From contig CAUUJG010000002.1 in assembly GCA_963545485.1 (NCBI GenBank), forward strand, positions 39,784-103,783: a DNA stretch of 64,000 bases, in the 5' to 3' direction. Both the position numbers and the translations under genes were made by a program. Origin of the DNA: CAUTUX01 sp963545485 (GTDB lineage: Bacteria; Bacillota; Clostridia; Christensenellales; CAG-917). How positions within the stretch are numbered: position 1 is the first letter of the stretch; each line of letters starts with the position of its first letter. Below the pieces are notes generated by a model. The model was not told the DNA's origin and did no database searches. It saw only the letters and a list, made by a program, of their open reading frames with translations. This document shows positions 15,001 through 21,491 of the stretch, piece after piece.

Positions 15001-18000
15001 TCAATATTATATCCAAGCGATGCACTGAATTTATATGCAACATTCTTTTCAATATCAATGCCAAGGTTAGTCAATAAATCTGCACTAAATGCTGCTAAAT
15101 AATCTTGCAACTTAATAGATACTTGATGATCATCTGTCAATTTAACTTCTAGTTCTGCGTCTATTGTTGATGAGAATTTACCCTTACTCTTTGGTGATGT
15201 ATACGCCGATGAATCAAAACCACTAGGTAAAACGGTGTTTTTATCAGATAAGCTTATTTTCCATTTTTCCACAGAAATATTCATAGTAAATGGATCAACA
15301 CCTATTCCAAACTTGAATCCTAAATTTGCCCATCTCAACGATAACTGTGAATATTCATTTAAACTTACAAAATTATTCTTATCTACATCAATATTCCAAA
15401 TTGTCTTAACTAAAGATGCCACAAATGCCGGTGCAATTTTTGCAGTGATCTTTTCACTATCAACATCTATTCCACTCAATGCACTCTTAAGTAAGTTTGC
15501 AAATGATGGTTTATTATTATTGTTCTCTGTTGTACCGCTACCATTTCCCCCGGTACTGCCGTTCTTTTTAAACAAACTTTCAAAAGCTATATCTTCAACC
15601 TTGAAGCGGAAATCTTTATATTCCAAATAAACGGTACTTAAAGATTCACCTTTAGCATTCTTTTCACCTTGACTCAATATTCTTACGGCAAATTTATTAA
15701 CTTTTCCAAAGTATTTTGGATCATCCACATCTTTCTTATCAAACTTATAATCATTAATATTTCCATTATAGAATTCCATGGATATATCTGAATTTGAAAG
15801 TATATTCTTCAAATCAAATGGGCTCTTTCTTTTGTATATCTTCGTTGATTCATCTATTCCTTGAATCGCTTCAGCCGTTATCTTTAGATATTCTTCTCCA
15901 TTCTTTAAATACATATCAAGAGCTGCAAGTTTTTTCTTATCCTCTGATTTACTTGGATCATATTTTTTGATCTCATTTCTTTCTTCTTGAGATATTTCTT
16001 CAAAATGATTTCCTTTTTCATTTAAGTATACTTTTCTAAATACATCATTTGAATATCCCGTACCCGGAACAATTTCATCTCCAACTAATGGTATAAATTT
16101 ATTTAAACTTGCATTATATTTATATAATTGATAACTTACAGGTTCCCAATCAGGATCAGTTATTTTTTTAGTCATTTTTACAAACTTAGCATTGTCTCTA
16201 AGATCAAATGTTTCTTTTCCATCGCCAAGTCTTAAGTTTGCTGCAATTCTATATCCAATTCCCTTCGCTACATCCAATGGTATATTGTAATTAAATGCCA
16301 GTTCTCCAATTATACTCTTTAAATTTTCAAGTTTTTTATCTGGATCAATCTTATCCCATAATTGTTTAATCCATTCTCCAACTGTCCATTGCTGAGAACC
16401 ACTTGCTGCATTAAATTCAAAATTACCTTTAAATTCAGCATATGCTTCTTTTAAACTGATATCTCCGTATTTATCAAAAACCTGTACATCTTTATAAACA
16501 TCATCGCTTAAGAATGTTGCCAATTCCTTATCTTTGACCATTACTTTTGTATCACCAAGTTTGGCGGCTAAGCCCAACATTGTGATTTTTAATTTTGCTG
16601 TCTCATTTCCACCTGCATCTAATGTACTTAGCTGCATATCCAAATCAGGACTTATTGTCTGGAAATCTTCACCTATCTTATTTGTTTTAAATATCTGTTC
16701 CAGATATACATTCAAAACAGCATCTATTTTGCCACTATCAATCTTAAATAGCTTTTTAATTGCTTCTGCTAAAGCACCTAGCATCTTTAATTGTAGCTTC
16801 TTAGAAGAAAGTGTTAATCCAATCCCTAAAGCAAGATCTAACATATCTTCTTCTTTTAATTCTTTAGAATTTTCACATGTCAACGCCGATGTTGTTGATG
16901 CTCCATTAATTTTTGTCTTTGCATCTTTTAATAGTAATGACAACAAAAATTCATTTATATCAAATTTAACTTTTGTCTTTTCAATACCTAATTTGCTCAT
17001 ATCTAGGTGCAAATATCCATTTGAATAGTATGCTCCCATATAGAGTTCTCTATCATCATCATTTACATTATCTTTGAAATTCGCTCCTCTTAATTCCATC
17101 AAAAATTCTGTTCTATTTGTAGTTGTTGTAATGTCTTTTCCTTGTAGATATTGAAGTAATGGTGCAAAATCCAATGATCCCTTCATATCAAATGTATAAT
17201 CCATCTTTACATTATTATGTAAATTCATTATGTCTGTAGGAGCTTTTACAAGATCAAAATTAAATCTTGTTCTTGCCTGTGCATAATATTGTGTTTTTTC
17301 AAATACATCTACATAATTTTCCGCTTCACTTGTATCTGCAAATTGCTTATCTCTTCCACTTATTAGCGGATCTCCAGATACACCAAACTTCATTCCACTT
17401 AATTTGAATTCAACTTTATTTGCTCCGATTAGACCTTGAGCTCCAAGTTCTATTTCACTTAATTTCAGCCCATTATATTTGAAGTATACTTTTCCTGAAT
17501 GTACATCCTCAAATTCGATACTTACCTTATCCAATATTTTCAAAACGCTCGCCAATTTAGCAAGAATTCCACTTGCAAGATATGCTTCTGCTTTTTTATT
17601 ACTTAAATCTATTCCACTTATCAACGATGTCAATATCGGTATTAATGGATTCTTTTTTTCAACATATGATTTTTCATCATCTTTCAATGCATTTTTACGT
17701 TTGAAATATGTTTCTTTATTTTTTGTTACTTTTACAAACTCACCAGATGCATCAACATTAAGCAAATATCTTACAGCATTTACTGCTGGTCTCGCTGCTG
17801 TTGGTAAATAATATTCCTCTCCACTTCCAGTAATTTCTTTTGCATATTTACCTTTTACACTTTCAACAAAACTATACATCTGCATCTGATCTTCAGATAC
17901 CGGGTTATTATTATTTTCTTCTGGTTTATTAGATTTATTTTTTAAATTCTTAATTAACGACTCAAGCTGTGGTAATATTTCACTCACTTTTAATTTTGCT

Positions 18001-20567
18001 TTTTCAATACCTAACAAATTGCTCTTTATAAAGATTTCACCCTTACTAATATTAAGTTTGAATATCTCTTTAATCGCACTGTCGGATTTTGACCTACCTT
18101 TAACGACCAATTCAATTTCAGAATTAAAAATCATTTCAAGGTTAAATCCATTCTTCAAATTTAAAGCTGCATTTAAGTCAATTTCCACATTCGGATCCAT
18201 GTTCTCCTTAAATGAAACAAGGAAATCAAATATGAGATTTCTCAAAGTTTTTCCAAATATTTCTTTTCTATCGTTACCTGATGTTTGAAATTGATCTTGA
18301 TAACGCATTTTCAACAATTGTCCTTGTATAAAGTTTGTTTCAAGTTTCATTGGAACTGTAGCTTTTACATTTACATTTTCAAGATTTAATCCTAAATTCT
18401 TCAATCCATCTTTCAATGAATTCTTTGTCGCCTCAATATAACCTGGGTCAGCCTTTATATCAGACAATTTGCCTGAAATACCTTCTTTATATTTTCCAAA
18501 TACTATATTTGATTCAATACCGAAACTTCCACCAAAGTTATTTAAAATATCACTATTCTGTCCCTCTATTTTTGTATCAAATTTAAATACTTTATCTAAC
18601 CCAAAACCGCTATTATTCCAATTGATATCTATTTTTTCAATTGGAGAAGGCGTTTTATCTTTAAACACAAATTGACTAAATATTTTATTTAAAACTTCTT
18701 TTGTAAGATTTAGTCCTAATTCTTTTATATTCGCAATATTCTGATTTTGATCTATTTTAATTGCCTTTAAAATGCTATATATTAAATCAATCGTAGGGTT
18801 TGGTGATTCCCCAGCAGTCGTATACATTGCAACTGTATTTCTTATTTCTTTATTGTATTCCTTGTATATATTTCTTTCTTCTACTGATGTGGATGTTGCT
18901 AAAGAATTCAACTTTGATTTGATGTTTGCATATACATCCATTGCAGAATTTATCAAGAATTTCTCCAATTCAAGATTATTCGTTTTCAACTTTGTCTGAC
19001 TACTTGTAACTTTTGATAAATCTGCATATGCTCTATCTTCAGAACCTATATATGCGATAGTTGCAAGTGTCTCTCCATTTCTCTTTACTTCAAGATAAAA
19101 TTCAGTTTTCCCAAAATTGATATTTGAATATTTTCCAGCAACTCTTATATCAAGATCTACAGAACCCGCATGTGTTTCAATTAATGTTTGATAAAGTTGT
19201 GAATTAATATCAAGTTTTTCATTTAAAATATTTTTAATTAAATCACCAAACATTCCGACAGCATTTTCAACTGTGAATTTCCTATCTTCCATGTTGAATT
19301 TAAGCTTTGCATCAACATCAAATTGAAGAGGATTATATGTAGCCATTTTACTCAAATCAAGCATCTTGCCATCTACATCTCTCAATGCAAATCTATTATT
19401 TTCATCAAAGAAGTTAACATCTGCTGCTGGAGCAAGTCCGTTTGTTATGTTATTTGTTTTTTCTACATTGAATAGGAATTCTCTATGAAAAGCACCGTAC
19501 TTGTTTTCAAGCACTTTATTCATGTCGGAATCAATTATTCCAGAGAACTTTGTTCCCAATGATTTGAGTTTTCCGCCTACTACATCAGCCTTTATATTTA
19601 CTTCAAGACTTGCTAATGCTGTAAGTGTTTCAAGGTTTATACCTAATTCTCTATTTGCTAATTCATATATATCGCCAGGGAGCAATTTTAATGCTAATGG
19701 TATCATTGCGGCAACAAGCCCCATATTCAATGGAATATCTAAACTGTAATCACCAGGATTCAATGATGCCGTTTTTGTCGCTACTTTATTATGACCAAGA
19801 AGGAATTCTTTAAATAATCTCTCAACAGTTACTGAAACTAATGGTTTTCCTTGGGGAGTTTTTAGGAAGTTACCAAGATTTAATCCCAATATATTCTGTG
19901 CCAAGGCTCTTAATACGCCTGGATCCTTTTCTTGCACCTGCTGTATAAGTCTGAAAATAACTGATGGGTTAATGTCTTCTGTGTTTACTGCGTACACACC
20001 ATATCTTGTATTCCCGTTGCTATCAACAACTTGATGTATTTTATCACCTTCGATATGGTTACTCTTTTTTAGACCGGATAAATCCATAAAAAACATGGAT
20101 TTTTTTACGCCTCCAACATCAACAGCTCCATCATAGTAAAATCCCATAACTTTAGTATTGGTCTCTTGATTATATACATCTAGAGCTAACTTACTGGCTG
20201 CATCAATGTCATTAGTATCAATATTAGCTGCAAGACGCATTTTCAAAGGTGGAAGCTTGCTATATGTCTGCTGACCTCTACTTGGATTTTTAATTTGGCT
20301 TTTAAAATCCAAATTCAGTTCGGTATCGATATTGATATATCTTTTATTACCTTCTGATGTGGATCTTACGGCTTTTTTCAAATCCTCCCAAGCATCCAAA
20401 GATGAAATATTACCTTTGGCTTTAATATCATGCTGATTGTCTATTCTTCCGCCTGGTGTACCGATCTTACCTTTCTTCTTACCTGTCGTACAAGACGCAA
20501 ACATCCCGATTACAAGTGCGATCAGAACGAATAAGATAAAAAATTTTGCTGTGCGTAAATGTTTCAT
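1..20567 (-). CDS. giant repeat-containing surface lipoprotein, at least 6,855 residues (C-terminus outside window)
   Basis: The frame is open from ATG at 20567 to the left window edge, 6,855 codons without a stop. A GGGGAG Shine-Dalgarno lies 6 bases before the ATG. The N-terminus has basic residues, a hydrophobic stretch (about residues 9-24) and a lipobox F-A-S-C, so Cys26 should be lipidated and the protein anchored outside the membrane. The body holds about 16 loosely related units of 150-600 residues. Each has alternating beta-strand-like runs (LxLxVxL), a strand ending in a 'YxDLSxLGI.K.K' type motif (near residues 160, 513, 1190, 3413, 3935, 4693, 5193, 5982), then amphipathic helices and Thr/Ser/Gly-rich linkers (TTAG, TTAD). 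Tyr/Gly/Lys-rich insertions occur around residues 2300-3260, 3600 and 4070-4200. The last 250 residues look Ig-like. I do not recognise a named family. The LppX/LolA-like clamp or repeating-groove fold suggested by the pattern is inference. Confidence 0.9.
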   Translation of the reverse strand, partial: MKHLRTAKFFILFVLIALVIGMFASCTTGKKKGKIGTPGGRIDNQHDIKAKGNISSLDAWEDLKKAVRSTSEGNKRYINIDTELNLDFKSQIKNPSRGQQTYSKLPPLKMRLAANIDTNDIDAASKLALDVYNQETNTKVMGFYYDGAVDVGGVKKSMFFMDLSGLKKSNHIEGDKIHQVVDSNGNTRYGVYAVNTEDINPSVIFRLIQQVQEKDPGVLRALAQNILGLNLGNFLKTPQGKPLVSVTVERLFKEFLLGHNKVATKTASLNPGDYSLDIPLNMGLVAAMIPLALKLLPGDIYELANRELGINLETLTALASLEVNIKADVVGGKLKSLGTKFSGIIDSDMNKVLENKYGAFHREFLFNVEKTNNITNGLAPAADVNFFDENNRFALRDVDGKMLDLSKMATYNPLQFDVDAKLKFNMEDRKFTVENAVGMFGDLIKNILNEKLDINSQLYQTLIETHAGSVDLDIRVAGKYSNINFGKTEFYLEVKRNGETLATIAYIGSEDRAYADLSKVTSSQTKLKTNNLELEKFLINSAMDVYANIKSKLNSLATSTSVEERNIYKEYNKEIRNTVAMYTTAGESPNPTIDLIYSILKAIKIDQNQNIANIKELGLNLTKEVLNKIFSQFVFKDKTPSPIEKIDINWNNSGFGLDKVFKFDTKIEGQNSDILNNFGGSFGIESNIVFGKYKEGISGKLSDIKADPGYIEATKNSLKDGLKNLGLNLENVNVKATVPMKLETNFIQGQLLKMRYQDQFQTSGNDRKEIFGKTLRNLIFDFLVSFKENMDPNVEIDLNAALNLKNGFNLEMIFNSEIELVVKGRSKSDSAIKEIFKLNISKGEIFIKSNLLGIEKAKLKVSEILPQLESLIKNLKNKSNKPEENNNNPVSEDQMQMYSFVESVKGKYAKEITGSGEEYYLPTAARPAVNAVRYLLNVDASGEFVKVTKNKETYFKRKNALKDDEKSYVEKKNPLIPILTSLISGIDLSNKKAEAYLASGILAKLASVLKILDKVSIEFEDVHSGKVYFKYNGLKLSEIELGAQGLIGANKVEFKLSGMKFGVSGDPLISGRDKQFADTSEAENYVDVFEKTQYYAQARTRFNFDLVKAPTDIMNLHNNVKMDYTFDMKGSLDFAPLLQYLQGKDITTTTNRTEFLMELRGANFKDNVNDDDRELYMGAYYSNGYLHLDMSKLGIEKTKVKFDINEFLLSLLLKDAKTKINGASTTSALTCENSKELKEEDMLDLALGIGLTLSSKKLQLKMLGALAEAIKKLFKIDSGKIDAVLNVYLEQIFKTNKIGEDFQTISPDLDMQLSTLDAGGNETAKLKITMLGLAAKLGDTKVMVKDKELATFLSDDVYKDVQVFDKYGDISLKEAYAEFKGNFEFNAASGSQQWTVGEWIKQLWDKIDPDKKLENLKSIIGELAFNYNIPLDVAKGIGYRIAANLRLGDGKETFDLRDNAKFVKMTKKITDPDWEPVSYQLYKYNASLNKFIPLVGDEIVPGTGYSNDVFRKVYLNEKGNHFEEISQEERNEIKKYDPSKSEDKKKLAALDMYLKNGEEYLKITAEAIQGIDESTKIYKRKSPFDLKNILSNSDISMEFYNGNINDYKFDKKDVDDPKYFGKVNKFAVRILSQGEKNAKGESLSTVYLEYKDFRFKVEDIAFESLFKKNGSTGGNGSGTTENNNNKPSFANLLKSALSGIDVDSEKITAKIAPAFVASLVKTIWNIDVDKNNFVSLNEYSQLSLRWANLGFKFGIGVDPFTMNISVEKWKISLSDKNTVLPSGFDSSAYTSPKSKGKFSSTIDAELEVKLTDDHQVSIKLQDYLAAFSADLLTNLGIDIEKNVAYKFSASLGYNIDLKDPSKTEIYCEIYDKNTKEFIARLYLKGNKLMVDKGIFGKKAEKPNRQRYVIENTKFSTLLINELNNLFDKVQNKLAQTTGSDITVSMDVFKNAIGISVTQKVVLALVGLLTKQSNIKDLLDKMPNQDFKLFADANFETWTVNAGFTSKIGSMKFTIKNPTISTEKNTKVSNIVSEAERYVSISNDEYDKLPDAAVSGELDKQDFESTDRYTYTLDESNTRYKADLNGKFMKLKEGKSGFYTYQKTGIMTFNLTMEITYDVVSTYKYIERPAVGDPDPIEKYAYSNRFDKNELDGSFTQNDNGRWVRVPLNLNGIIDTLLKMSKIREKLEKIEIPLNKGKANERKISLLNLLNRIALQNAVNDEFTDTYYLTLKGRINAEALGIYEVLRGEKRIEDIRLDVDSLVNSVELGAELLLGKGTPHEKKIGLYLIKGQIFLKVKDIIGTNIKLDLYDFAKGFGIFNEKSDIRSALVAGNVKSNTEQGGKYGTNTAESISENKPAVETNKLEKIGKILEVVDSIIKGVVLRSLTSGTNMTHFDVLLQSRAIRSIFELITDNDASSLNNLSLNDEKSGLFVQFPTEENGNSSKITFRIETKEQNGIKYGQQLSVGATSDINMNSQNVDHILSDSEMNDHTSIDSYINNVLDIVTKMTKQRFVEVNSDVMHYMFVKYSESDKDNKSQYLYKFIPHKDGTDRVISGEFNKILSDKISETKQSDRYKRIHVIYMGGKFYKIKFEQDDHGGFLYDKNSGDYKAASSDKLKSVDKKHRYSFTYEELSTEEMNSITGSNPDQHLAVLQGSHLGIGIRYATLSGKNTSNDVIGTPTAKVEEMEGTSLNPVEYYYFEEDQSGNHIYNTTLKAYKALTRDEVAALKKENEKKEEKDKVKLYSKFSVKKTGGKNIVTKYIPNSDGEYIRNKDTFEFEHNPSSTEQKYALQEDELAYGTQLFKKKDQVTFENQFVSFSATAIGRIENLDTKKYNTSSMGGILADTFRNMIFEIQARSTFEDGLGIRFRGNFDISVFDFKSLFANDFNKFINNTNWEQLELGVEIVEVANGRVVYGDDPDGRLNPDGTKLQVPKVRGGIYVANNKVYFDGVDIFDNVTTYTYIPNFDKIMKSIPNLIEKGKKLIEGLKETLKKMKTTSGSTDVRDSFLEFVLSNESLQLVLTKSIIKLLLATFAPQIGSLENVFDEMELNFGMDFGEVVYKKVSEIVNKKEELNEIVPAKNRHKATNEELYDDTNPAHSANKDKFVYEKKTVGSTTYYVFNKDGSSAGRYKVNFVQSNETDGLYIPVYAVGRTYYRYIVPEEGRYKKYNNVEWNENKSGRYAKTTINGVIEYVDLEQHQIYEKISSTEFKTAADREGERYVKYGSKYYKIDKYYDRYLGYILNKDGEYFKYTNRYRSFDRVAMGVELKLGKAKFSGKVTGLGINFGAKEELLPKYVKEGKSKKNVNSDVPLRDYTDTRISFSTTFDFEMSVTEGVMDFGKIISHIVGELTGVTLETPATAKGYSSAHLRADIKAMFDLKNYANSEINFELKQVSEVGLPNKWLGFYFVNDVLYMDLSYFGLPKVSVSSLSMHNLVKDIIETIKKGEKIDFKNLINKNAGAYTTAGDESDVGASVLFDKRRVTTIVTKILIDWLLDKVELAPGKTLRYLINEQVDRSLQFNFNIRDTLNFGLDINFGIKGERFNKVSDLSTVEENKELTYFDFVSKSNGRYVKENGVFRMLSRDEESTLERYEKREIIKTGSSNYEVQKYVQNDNGNIVFDLRTRSFRKIKIGEFVESRYRYNRETDVLATAGDIYKVSKTTNLAANPYDTKLKISISFMDAQMYFTDGQNYSLSNETLKGYVDIEEMKTLRFKDTIDITTLIRKADIIDLKDLLAHFLSGDDIQKIEALIRNGEGEDLQYKVELRIEGEIKLAAMVNYLRKHLAPNAEIDFFSRQFKIFDAIKLIKDLIDKKDLQVAELLNFVNAKMELYVNGNVQEAGGKKYYADQHKMAGIYVEPDQYKELTADEKDPSKTEYVAPKYRYSHYFKNGHGSYIYKNGKYVSSVGYDDTVDKYSYDPFNWYPNEYGEFKKIGGSVKIDLSYMNVKSLSIAMEDLILLAKDLMKGKNNGAQTTADISLAKLNLKFPFLNDEIASVITAFLKGIRMTSSYIRMMITPDYINQILKLIAKNKEPVQFTHKFKNTSYAQMNTELINYQFKKEADSSDDEISKSINRFKVIEDIYGSYYVKDGQYFLTDNLSSNELTEYLNSGGKLYSINRVDGYLYVDGNNDHNYDNVEYNGKYELTSNIGNLNGIGQDYLVHSSKATEEERLRARTRMLSGTKRTYRLHTVIKDRRGWYKKNLDGTYSKFASEQERNSYIAVNGEDSVYTFTNTDLLLPGSGETATHAYNPTTGAITESTSGNYVYPIFDTELHIGVNTDVKKPIFTTKLYIWDYSATINLNVPEFKANQIDFKNVTPDTQLEHNRYIEKLVYGYEKETIEGFKRKYSKVDGSFDIDKYIVNPSLVFYRENKGALQQIPTEEAYHKLDTSELYKKSADGSFTKFDGITMADWEKIFDKNEDNVYLSILGGTKKIRLSSSNIYTKDELRKIHQIAKNGNLIMNADPVDSPYSAAKESYVVKKYPASSTEGYVYDVEQNKYVPYATYTAPAGLDKTKFTRYEKVNVDYIRGDEIFNISTVLRGGVFLNNAYLHITEYVQMKKAMDPSFSISNIDVSNRYRNEAGVYIQDNDGDYVVVNPAGESEALGKVLGALLGNLKSKLEVAKHFTGEILFEVKINLSFEMHVQPKLEITIHDIDLALDVWRRRNDKNDHGTLADGSLLHIFGLYYNRDSQTGDAGLYLDLSWILGKEGKFAVKLKNSSVEEVVGKIITEQLLKLNGKKAAQTTADPILPGADALKKAMYLSILKNSVSVDITVGILKTIMTAAMENASKITKIFPNFKLYAKGTSLPYSMIAGMLLFNEDGTKALVDIAFRIEGLNGNRETSSLVSYSTLEASENTLEENRLKGLDDANYDPKKAGEYTFYYANFTHKENGNFKTDKIDWKKPYLRTPGTGDFERDANESGQSTEYKEMLPSAVPGYYDDENIYILKENGKDYELFGHKYNLASSKYKDIKDRLEFKRSKDQFFVATDLGYQRLSKSALAGYQGKIYKDTAGNEWDRLDPSIAEIKSGTKKVYKMVSDFLAYKTVMTVDLNQIVDDITKKTFDFKDLLKKIELNSVELSTNISLTASMEGVVNWTKQMSDFVNTATQKYLMALIAGLNKDENQAEKVNFDIKVQPKIWANVKNLTTKTELIDKLEGTKVQLDITIKHKITSETEKTVHLSVFVEIKDGKLNAYLDFSNIDLGKTGNFLAQKIKLSFDLKKMLQRRTFANTTSGKRDIENDEENKGILSAKLVEILNMLVGKVLLNNDLLSLGFNPEIITALVKKFAPELTDNPETNRILGYLPKLKETYDETNSAVNLSLNGYRPKGNLRIGLEVGNEYYLTLDEYKDKKAETHFGGTAWATANGTFNKNPDGTYSYANAAGQYVMVSNKEYALIEYAYPNKTWVGKKYKLDNSGNFVEDTNGKYLKLGEARVLVETGNLKLETNKTFTSPAINPAEYKELTDQKLRINTSLDFAFVGKNKAGENEVDFGAVLDRVLEILAPNATVANKLKLRIQENLGYEDKQYANLKVFGYIDFRNFANTQLKFVFSKYDHENGGVLKEIFKAYYYNDSLFIDGTRFFGSEAKFGITNIGLTKMLNEKLGNVLNKINSMTTTSSVFEFMANPFNSGAQFDYPYLMMLVKPQTAIMQLNAMVINTLYRKMMQLRGKPAAENYIPDLGSILFKGTGINSSGQTQLGGKIQLKLTESIKFGVETKEFSANKDYADSEKEFVGNGDTDLLEEVSNFNDATDGKDTNGMLRAKTAEDVAANFTKLYKRRYKTVLNVAQIEDKKLDISTLSLKMNTSVKLNLSGVKPGDPAYADSFAKWLTDLVKQIVAGKNMFGTFELINSESEFEQLRNTKIFVKDENEYNKWKEVAWTTGLAFEANKYYKFKAFDLNILSDKQAVNLNMQLKADLNLPAIIQNGLSGILYSDIQLTVSMGQPFNRQLIKLTYLGSSKLKKGTGAYANQYYVCYENDLSNTDLRIFSDAVYIDASGLGLGKIKFQGIAGLLGAKQSRMVTTAGKVFKNHGALAIDILLSKNKVGVRLSKSIVDFVLDLANINLPFTLPPFSGIEFNAEYNDKGINKIDIKSDLDNNGTKIYMVAEDIGIKVNERLLDAKELAKSVKAGYAGLTFSKTAGLTSLIQNVLDNINSAMTVALEKRSLATYNSGTSTFQWTHLAADVITFATMKVVREKMELGTYNIVSGSNISRLRIRVNSKSPVQQNNFGTSGSPYNLDVAITGNDIYLTNVRILSGGLSGLSFITKPLNVIAVAGENGQPKLQIAKPNDGDDELFAYPTNATNKIKSGWSTAEKNGHPYTTPSMSELAGDATRKYTYTPNLNNLIKKIRLNLFSDDGYTPNLSSGKVQGAGQGNSARMTLEATLDRDAYNQLVMMLTTIILGIVREEIDKDPLNYYYFVDWKVINSGSKINGIDRSGYAKTSNNHLSYSGKNQVTQVLREFDEKVVSGASTRDLVDFWKPIAPSITRLMETFVTACAAKLAGNYGTMMTLSTGWHALMNLAAFISGFLPLPFADYENGGNSGFDPKLKLYLDMNPDLGKYNMGSDKKLYPGLQAMELTVNCDREDGSMEYKYNKNPNSPRHYNIFNNPNQQTTNRNDAWNYMIMRITPDSMLDRNVKINESLDTQSHYSKPMIGFHESEKINRLISGNIPKEIVVTDPATRSAVMYSGENMTGTSTNVHLRDSELSNPATLPQYADLEYTDKDHNSTIGNPSAEYSNGRGTRIVWDASSIDFTPKKTTENGRVLVGYVYGYALNSVVAAIPVYINDDFALEDVKEVYQSGTKFKERDISLDVNESSKAFNNKLPSLVSVKFKSGSSYTFGEVAKNQLGKQMYSIVYDSHGQ

Positions 20568-20629
20568 AATTTCTCCCCTATTAATCTCAACAAGTCAATA
20601 AAACAGCTTTTTATATATAATATATAAAT

Positions 20630-20659
20630 ATATTACAGTGATATGGGGTAACTAATCAA
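20630..20659 (-). promoter_or_regulatory. candidate promoter of the giant lipoprotein gene
   Basis: On the minus strand TTGATT and TAATAT are separated by 18 bases, which would give a leader of roughly 55 bases before the ATG at 20567. The 120-base gap to the upstream deacetylase gene supports a separate promoter. Other AT-rich -10-like strings (TATATAAT-type) lie nearby, so the assignment is tentative. Confidence 0.35.
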
Positions 20660-20670
20660 TATGTTAGTTA
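20649..20670. repeat. inverted repeat overlapping the candidate -35 box
   Basis: TAACTAA and TTAGTTA form a perfect 7-bp inverted repeat with an 8-base centre. It overlaps the proposed -35 hexamer of the giant lipoprotein gene, so it may be an operator. It could also be a weak terminator of the upstream operon, but no T-run follows it on the minus strand. Confidence 0.3.
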
Positions 20671-20686
20671 AAAATTTAACAAAAAT

Positions 20687-21481
20687 TTAATCAATATTTG
20701 CTCTTACTGAAGCTCTAAATTTTTCTATTTTTTCGTCAACAAATTCACCTAAACTTCTATTTAACAGTGGCATAAGATTTATGCCAAAAGATACTGCCGA
20801 AAATATATTGTTTGAATGTGATTCTGCAAATGTAGCATTTGCACCTATTCTAGAACAATACGCCTTGTCATATGATTTTGATTGATTCTGTGATGGGAAA
20901 TTTGATAAAAGAGTATATGCAAACTTCTCATATCCCGATATATCAAGAATCACTTTATCTTCTTTTTCCAACCAGTCAAGATCACGCCACAATTCCACAC
21001 CAATAAATAGTTTCGGTTTTTTTTCATTTTTAGATAGTCTAATCCCTTCAATTGCAATTTTTGATGCATTAACATGAGTAGGATGACTATCAAATGGTGA
21101 ATGGGTATACACCGTTTGAAGCTCTGTTTCTTTGTCTATTATTTCCGCTATTTTTTCTGCAATTTCTTGTTTTTTTTCTTTTATAGTCGATGACGACAAA
21201 TCAAATAAAAATACTTTTTCATATTTTCCATATGTAGCTGCTCTTTTTTGTTCTGCAGTTCTCAATTCCACCATGTCTTCATATGAAACATCTTTATATT
21301 TACCATCTCTCGGGCAATTTCCACCGTCAGTAAGGACAATTAATGCAAAACCTCCACTTTCAAAACATGATGTTATGCCTTGCATCCCAACCATTTCACC
21401 GTCATCTTTGTGTGCAACTATTGCTAGATGTGTTATTGGCTTTTTCCTTGATGTTTTCGGAACAAATTCTATATATGTCAT
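20687..21481 (-). CDS. PIG-L/LmbE-like N-acetylglucosaminyl deacetylase family protein
   Basis: 264 residues with no signal peptide, so cytoplasmic. The family removes acetyl groups from GlcNAc-type sugars using a zinc ion. The metal/base motif near residues 23-26 reads H-K-D-D (usual AHPDDE): the zinc His and Asp and the catalytic Asp are kept, but the usual Pro and Glu are replaced by Lys and Gly. The second metal His lies in S-H-P-T-H-V near residue 145, and T-D-G-G is present. A strong SD (AGAGGGG) precedes the ATG. It is the last gene of an operon after the mutarotase-like gene (10-base gap) and the GH20 hexosaminidase, which suggests deacetylation of a released GlcNAc derivative. The exact substrate cannot be read from the sequence. 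Confidence 0.8.
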   Translation of the reverse strand: MTYIEFVPKTSRKKPITHLAIVAHKDDGEMVGMQGITSCFESGGFALIVLTDGGNCPRDGKYKDVSYEDMVELRTAEQKRAATYGKYEKVFLFDLSSSTIKEKKQEIAEKIAEIIDKETELQTVYTHSPFDSHPTHVNASKIAIEGIRLSKNEKKPKLFIGVELWRDLDWLEKEDKVILDISGYEKFAYTLLSNFPSQNQSKSYDKAYCSRIGANATFAESHSNNIFSAVSFGINLMPLLNRSLGEFVDEKIEKFRASVRANID

Positions 21482-21491
21482 ATTTCCCCTC

